Assembly: GCF_001667735.1 (NCBI RefSeq)
Contig: NZ_LZJN01000150.1
Location: forward strand, 21,512-85,511
Source: Mycobacterium sp. E183
Lineage (GTDB): Bacteria > Actinomycetota > Actinomycetes > Mycobacteriales > Mycobacteriaceae
Direction: 5' to 3'
Length of the DNA stretch: 64,000 bases
A program made the position numbers and the translations under genes. Below, one piece after another: positions 60,161 through 64,000 of the stretch (within the stretch, counting starts at the first letter, position 1; the number at the start of each line of letters is the position of its first letter). The notes beneath the pieces were generated by a model. It made no database searches. It was not told the DNA's origin and saw only the letters and a list, made by a program, of their open reading frames with translations.

Positions 60161-61423
60161 TCAGCACGCCGGCTGGTGTTCCTCGAGATCAGAGCTGCCG
60201 GCTTCAGAGCCGTCATCACCACGCCCGCGGAACGGCCCCACGACGTGCCCGCCCAAGTAGACGACCCCGCGGCCGACGGCCACGAACGCCCGGCCGGTGA
60301 CGCCGCCGACGGCCCCCAGCGTGGCCAAGGCAGCGTCCAAGACACTCGGAATGTGGAAGTCCTCCCAGGTCTCCACCTGGTGCTGGCGCGCCTTCGCGAA
60401 GCGGTCGAGCTCGTCGCGCAGGACGACGCCCTGCTTGGCCAGCTCGCGCACCGCCCAGAACCGGAAGCCGTCGACCGCCTTGGACTGCCCGAAGCGGTCG
60501 AGCACTTCTTTCGCGCTCCGGTAGATGTCGAGGTCTTCGCGCAAGTGATGGTCGACGAGCTCGCGAGCCTCGTCGATCGCCCGCAGCAGCTGATCGGGCT
60601 CCTTGGTCTCGATCCGCGCGAGGTTCAGCCGCTGCCACTTGTGCAGCGCCTCCTCTGCGATCACCAGCAGGCTCAGGGTGTCGCCAAGCCGGTTGTCGCC
60701 GATGGCATTTCGCAGCTTCGCGGCGCGCTGCTGCACGGGCAGGCCGTGATCGAAGGACGCCAGGACGCGGCTCACGTGATTGCGCAGCTGCGAGACGGCG
60801 ACATTGAGCGCCGGCCCCAGCGCGGCGACCGAATCCCAGTACGCATCGGGCAGCGACCCGTACTTCTCCAGCGACTCGACCATCCGCGAGACGGTCAGGC
60901 TGTTGCCCAGGACGTCGCCGGCGCGCTGCGCCCTGGCGACCTCGAGCACCGCCTCGACCTTGTCCTCCACCCGCCGGACGGCGTCCTCGACCTCGGCGAC
61001 CGCGGACTTCAACGCCATCTGCACCGCGAGCATCTGCGCCGACAGCATCACCTCGGGACCGAGCAGCTCGGGTCGCCACTGCAGATAGGCAAAGACGTCA
61101 TCGGCGCCCGTCGTCAACCGGAAAAAGCCGTCGGCGACCGGGACCAGGTTGCCTTCCTTCAGCGCCTCCACGGTGTCGCGGTGCAGCTGGACGTACTTGC
61201 CGGAGTCGGCCAGCAGCGAGGCCAGCCCGGCGATCGCCGCGTTCGCCAACGAGGCGCTGTCGATGCCGGTAACGCGCAACCCCTGCCCGGCGGTCGCGCG
61301 CAGCTTGCTCAGATAAGACTCGACGGCGGCGGGGTCACCGCCGAGCAGCAGCGACTCGTCCTGCAAGGACACCACGACCTCGTCGGCATCGATCGCCGCC
61401 GACCGCTCGGACACCTCGGTCAC
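60161..61423 (-). CDS. Conserved hypothetical protein, largely helical
   Basis: 420 residues from GTG 61423, which has an AGGGGG site. A possible coiled coil lies at AVAEVEDAVRRVEDKVEAVLEVARAQ (about 135-160). The middle (about 170-320) is helical with LSLLVIAEEALHKWQRLNLARIETKEPDQLLRAIDEARELVDHHLREDLDIY. A Gly-rich hydrophobic segment near 380 (GAVGGVTGRAFVAVGRGVVYLGGHVVG) may contact membrane. I recognise no family. It stands alone between an SDR and a TetR, so context gives little. Confidence 0.7.
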   Translation of the reverse strand: MTEVSERSAAIDADEVVVSLQDESLLLGGDPAAVESYLSKLRATAGQGLRVTGIDSASLANAAIAGLASLLADSGKYVQLHRDTVEALKEGNLVPVADGFFRLTTGADDVFAYLQWRPELLGPEVMLSAQMLAVQMALKSAVAEVEDAVRRVEDKVEAVLEVARAQRAGDVLGNSLTVSRMVESLEKYGSLPDAYWDSVAALGPALNVAVSQLRNHVSRVLASFDHGLPVQQRAAKLRNAIGDNRLGDTLSLLVIAEEALHKWQRLNLARIETKEPDQLLRAIDEARELVDHHLREDLDIYRSAKEVLDRFGQSKAVDGFRFWAVRELAKQGVVLRDELDRFAKARQHQVETWEDFHIPSVLDAALATLGAVGGVTGRAFVAVGRGVVYLGGHVVGPFRGRGDDGSEAGSSDLEEHQPAC

Positions 61424-61582
61424 GGCACCCCCTGATCCTTCGGCCGAGCAAAACGGCCAAGAGTTAACAGGAATTTCTCGGCTAGCAAACCCGGACATTA
61501 CACGCATGCCATAGCCAGACCCACGGGTTCGCCGCGTGTTCGGGAGGAATTCACCGGGGCCGGGGAGGGGGCAGCCGGCGCG

Positions 61583-62182
61583 ATGACCCACCCCGGGCCG
61601 CGCCCACCCGTAACCTTGCAGCTTGTGACCGCGCGCAAGCCCCCGCGCCTGACCGTCGAGGACTGGCTGCAGGCCGGCTACACGCTGCTCGCCGAGCAGG
61701 GGGTGCGCGCCCTGAAGATCGAGCGCCTTTGCCAACAGGCCGGCGTCACCCGCGGCAGCTTCTACTGGCACTTCGCCGACATGGACAGCTACCGAAACGC
61801 GCTGGTCGACTCCTGGAACACCTTCCTGGACAAGGACCGGCGGTCGCTGGCCGAACTCGACGCGCTGCCCCCGCGAGAACGCCTGTCCGCCATGATGACC
61901 GCGCTGACCAGCCCGGGACATTGGACGCTCGAACGCGCGATGCGCGAATGGGCCCGCACCGACCCGGTCGCCGCCGCCAACATCCGCGCCGCCGACCGGC
62001 GCCTGCTGCGCGCCGTCACCAAGGCCTACAGCGACTACGGCTTCGGCGCCGAGGACGCCAAGCTGCGCGCCCAGCTGACGTTCGCCGCCGGCATCGGCCT
62101 GCTGCACCTGGCCGGCTCCGCCCAGCAGGCGCAACAGTCGGCGCAACGGGAACGCTTCCTCGAGCTGATGCTCAAGGACTAG
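61583..62182 (+). CDS. TetR-family regulator
   Basis: 199 residues from ATG 61583 with a GGAGGGGG site; GTG 61625 would be a shorter alternative closer to the HTH. HTH region: DWLQAGYTLLAEQGVRALKIERLCQQAGVTRGSFYWHFADMDSYRNALV (about 27-75). The short C-terminal domain lacks a clear ligand class. Convergent with the acyl-CoA-dehydrogenase-like gene and likely to bind the palindrome in front of it at 63361. Confidence 0.88.
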   Translation: MTHPGPRPPVTLQLVTARKPPRLTVEDWLQAGYTLLAEQGVRALKIERLCQQAGVTRGSFYWHFADMDSYRNALVDSWNTFLDKDRRSLAELDALPPRERLSAMMTALTSPGHWTLERAMREWARTDPVAAANIRAADRRLLRAVTKAYSDYGFGAEDAKLRAQLTFAAGIGLLHLAGSAQQAQQSAQRERFLELMLKD

Positions 62183-63348
62183 ACCATCGCGATCGGGGAG
62201 ATCTTGGCCCCAATCGCCAACGCCCCGGCCAACTCTCGGCTCACGTCGTAATCGAACACCACGTGCCCCGCCGCGATGTCCACGTCGCGCTTGAAGCGCT
62301 GCAGCGGGTTGGACAGGAACTGCGCGCTGGCCCCCGAGGCCTCCACCAGATCGGCGATGATCGCCTTGCTCTCGTGCACGGTGTGGGCCGCCGCCAGCCG
62401 GGCCTCGGCCCGCACCGAGCGGCCCACCCGCTCGCCGGCACTCACCATCCGGTCGATGCCGCCGGCCGTCTCGTCGACCAGCGCCCGCAACGCCCGCAAC
62501 CGCACCCGCGCGCTCGCCAGCCGGATCTGGGCGGCCGGCTGATCCTTTTGCGCCACACCGCTGTACGCCAGCACGCGCTCGCCCAGGCGCTCAGCGAACA
62601 GCTCGGTCACCCGTTCGGCGGCGCCGAGCACCGGCATCGACGCCACCAGCGCCAGCGCGGGCACCATCGGCCACCGATACGTCGGCGCGTCATGTGCCCG
62701 CGCACCCGGCGCCGTCCCGCCGTAGATGTCGGCCACCGCGACCAGGCGGTGCTCGGGGACGAGGGCGTCGGTGACGACGACGTCGTGGGAGCCGGTGCCG
62801 CGCATGCCCGCGGTGTGCCAGGTGTCGACGACCTCGACCTGCGCCGCGGGCAGCAGCACCAGCGCCGGATCGATGCGGTCCGGCCGCTCGACGAGCGCCC
62901 CGACCATCATCCAGTCGGCGTCCATCGCGCCCGTCGCCCACGACCACCGGCCGGTCAGGCGCACCCCGCCGTCGGCCGGGGTGCCGCGGCCGGTGGGGGC
63001 CAGGGGAGCGGGTGCCAGCACCGGCCCCGCGGCGAACACCTCCTCCTGGGCCCGCATGTCGAACAGCGAGAGCATCCAGTTGTGCAGGGCGTAGAAGCCC
63101 AGCGTCCAGGAGCTGGACGCGCAGCCGTGCGCCATCCGCCGAATCGGTTGCAGCAGTTCGGGAAACGAGGCTTGGATGCCGCCGAACCGGGCGGGCAGCA
63201 ACAGCCGGAACAGGTCGGTCTGCCGGAACTCGTCGACCGTCGCCGCGGGCAGCCGGCGCAGCCGTTCGGCCTCCTCGGCGCGCTCGGCCAACCGGGCGAC
63301 GAAGTCGTCGGTGATCCCGTACGTCGGGTGTGTGTCGACCGCGGACAT
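62179..63348 (-). CDS. Acyl-CoA dehydrogenase-like flavin monooxygenase (HsaA-type)
   Basis: 389 residues. ACAD fold with LLLPARFGGIQASFPELL, the central beta domain (VRLTGRWSWATGAMDADWMMVGALV) and the C-terminal helix bundle. It lacks the usual ACAD catalytic Glu motif and looks like the HsaA/flavin-dependent hydroxylase group, which uses FMNH2 with O2. The substrate may be an aromatic or steroid-like ring. ATG 63348. A perfect 20-bp palindrome lies 12 bp upstream. Confidence 0.8.
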   Translation of the reverse strand: MSAVDTHPTYGITDDFVARLAERAEEAERLRRLPAATVDEFRQTDLFRLLLPARFGGIQASFPELLQPIRRMAHGCASSSWTLGFYALHNWMLSLFDMRAQEEVFAAGPVLAPAPLAPTGRGTPADGGVRLTGRWSWATGAMDADWMMVGALVERPDRIDPALVLLPAAQVEVVDTWHTAGMRGTGSHDVVVTDALVPEHRLVAVADIYGGTAPGARAHDAPTYRWPMVPALALVASMPVLGAAERVTELFAERLGERVLAYSGVAQKDQPAAQIRLASARVRLRALRALVDETAGGIDRMVSAGERVGRSVRAEARLAAAHTVHESKAIIADLVEASGASAQFLSNPLQRFKRDVDIAAGHVVFDYDVSRELAGALAIGAKISPIAMV

Positions 63349-63360
63349 GGCGCCGACCGT

Positions 63361-63380
63361 ACCATACTATTTTGTATGGT
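63361..63380. promoter_or_regulatory. Palindrome ACCATAC-N6-GTATGGT
   Basis: Perfect 7-bp arms (ACCATAC, GTATGGT) around TATTTT, 12 bp upstream of the ACAD-like start and within its promoter. Candidate site of the TetR at 61583. Confidence 0.6.
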
Positions 63381-63385
63381 TGCTT

Positions 63386-63802
63386 TCAGCCGAGGTCGTA
63401 GGAATCCCGCGACACCCGGAAGTAGTGCCCGGTGCTGCTGTCGGTGCACGTCATGCCCGACGGCTCGCTGTCGCAGGTGATCGTGCCCGCGGACTGGGTC
63501 TGGCCGTAGTCGAGGGTCGGCTCGCCGGCGAAGCGCAGGGTGTCGCCGTGGCAGTGGATGGCGGCCGGCTCGCCCAGGTTCAACACGAAGCGGTTGCCCC
63601 AGGCGAGATGCTTGCCGCACTCCGGTGGCGGCGGTGGCTGGTAGTCGAAGTCGCTGATGTCGCACGCCACACCGAAGCCGCCCAGGACGCAGTAGATGTT
63701 GCCGGACGGCGATTGAAAGTTCTGGGTGTCCGCGTGCGCGGTCGCCGGCATCACGGTGGCGGCCGCGACCGTCGCGGCGGCGACAGCGAGGGTCCTCATC
63801 AT
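63386..63802 (-). CDS. Secreted DUF6636-like protein
   Basis: 138 residues. Signal peptide RTLAVAAATVAAATVMPATAHA with cleavage near residue 24, then TQNFQSPSGNIYCVLGG and VACDISDFDYQPPPP. Four or more cysteines (CDIS, ECGK, HCHG, TCDS, TCTD) suggest disulfides. Small secreted mycobacterial protein without known role. Starts ATG 63802 or 63799. A paralogue-like gene begins divergently at 63906. Confidence 0.7.
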   Translation of the reverse strand: MMRTLAVAAATVAAATVMPATAHADTQNFQSPSGNIYCVLGGFGVACDISDFDYQPPPPPECGKHLAWGNRFVLNLGEPAAIHCHGDTLRFAGEPTLDYGQTQSAGTITCDSEPSGMTCTDSSTGHYFRVSRDSYDLG

Positions 63803-63905
63803 TTGCTGAGCGTAAGCCTGTGCGCCGGTGGACCGGACCGATAATCCCGAAATGAGTTTGCGCGGGGGCCTTCACCTGGCCGCCCAAAAGGATTACAACG
63901 TCATC

Positions 63906-64000
63906 ATGAAGGCATCAATGGTCGCCGCGGTTCCGCTCCTGGCGGCCGCGACCGCGGTGGGCCCGGCGCACGCGGACCCGCTCTACCACTTCCAGTCGCC
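63906..64000 (+). CDS. Secreted protein start, truncated by the window edge
   Basis: ATG 63906 begins a signal peptide (KASMVAAVPLLAAATAVGPAHA) followed by DPLYHFQS. The start of the mature part resembles the TQNFQSPSG start of the divergent protein at 63386-63802, so it may be its paralogue. Only 31 codons are visible. Confidence 0.6.
   Translation, partial: MKASMVAAVPLLAAATAVGPAHADPLYHFQS

Noticed and set aside
1..64000. CRISPR arrays, tRNA or rRNA genes, insertion sequences
   Set aside because: No regularly spaced repeats with unique spacers, no cloverleaf or rRNA-like sequence and no transposase seen on either strand.

Overview
The window reads as the chromosome of a slow-growing Mycobacterium, most likely of the M. 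avium complex type. It is GC-rich, uses many GTG and TTG starts, and is dense in lipid and oxidative enzymes: thiolase, P450s, an F420/flavin luciferase-like enzyme, SDRs, alpha/beta hydrolases and Lip-type esterases. It carries recognisable mycobacterial orthologues (mgtA, sirA, cysH, che1-type chelatase, sseB, dhmA, yjcE, lipM) and three receptor Ser/Thr kinases. Species assignment is from memory of these families. No rRNA, tRNA, CRISPR array or insertion sequence was found.

Layout. 1-2.6 kb: 3' end of a thiolase, a 79-bp tandem repeat, a membrane-anchored secreted protein and cysQ. 2.57-2.86 kb is a deletion scar holding the tail ends of two aromatic meta-cleavage genes. 2.9-8 kb: amidohydrolase, haloalkane dehalogenase, DUF2652 protein, MalY-like enzyme and an NAD(P) dehydrogenase. 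8-12.2 kb: a luciferase-like monooxygenase, an AveC-like membrane protein with a coupled 36-residue peptide, a TetR and a P450. Two copies of one 25-26 bp palindrome tie this block together. 12.2-17.1 kb: leftward genes with stop/start overlaps (hydrolase, SDR, luciferase-like, EthD-like; then LpqH-like lipoprotein and hydrolase). 17-21.8 kb: nucleosidase, sseB, a secreted protein, a membrane protein with its TetR, and mgtA. 21.9-26.3 kb: acetolactate synthase and decarboxylase (acetoin branch), divergent from a Rieske oxygenase and TetR. 26.4-36.9 kb: AAA ATPase, Na+/H+ antiporter, DUF5685 protein with a cysteine-rich tail, I42-like lipoprotein, SDR, DUF1707 protein and TetR, lipM, a TB22.2-like secreted protein, ferredoxin and LysR.

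37-40.3 kb is the sulfur-assimilation operon sirA-cysH-chelatase. A TTGTG-N4-CACAA palindrome lies upstream of sirA and again in the ferredoxin/LysR intergenic region, which suggests that the ferredoxin and the ferredoxin-dependent sulfite reductase are co-regulated. 40.3-44.2 kb: a DinB-like protein, an intergenic repeat cluster, an acyltransferase, an FAD-linked oxidase and a polysaccharide deacetylase. 44.2-46.6 kb: a TetR overlapping a 605-residue alpha/beta-hydrolase/methyltransferase fusion. 46.8-49.8 kb: an active receptor kinase, a small secreted protein and a second kinase-like receptor that has lost its catalytic Asp and most of its activation loop. 50-54.9 kb: an epimerase, then a tightly packed P450/hydrolase/tocopherol-cyclase-like operon divergent from a VOC protein. 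55-58.2 kb is a compositionally different stretch with an HNH nuclease and an active receptor kinase related to the degenerate one. 58.2-64 kb: SMP-30-like protein, SDR, an unrecognised 420-residue protein, TetR, a flavin acyl-CoA-dehydrogenase-like enzyme, and two divergent secreted DUF6636-like proteins, the last cut by the window edge.

Most candidates for new biology are local regulons: the AveC/P450/luciferase set, the hydrolase-methyltransferase fusion with TetR, the P450-hydrolase-tocopherol-cyclase operon, and the kinase/pseudokinase group.
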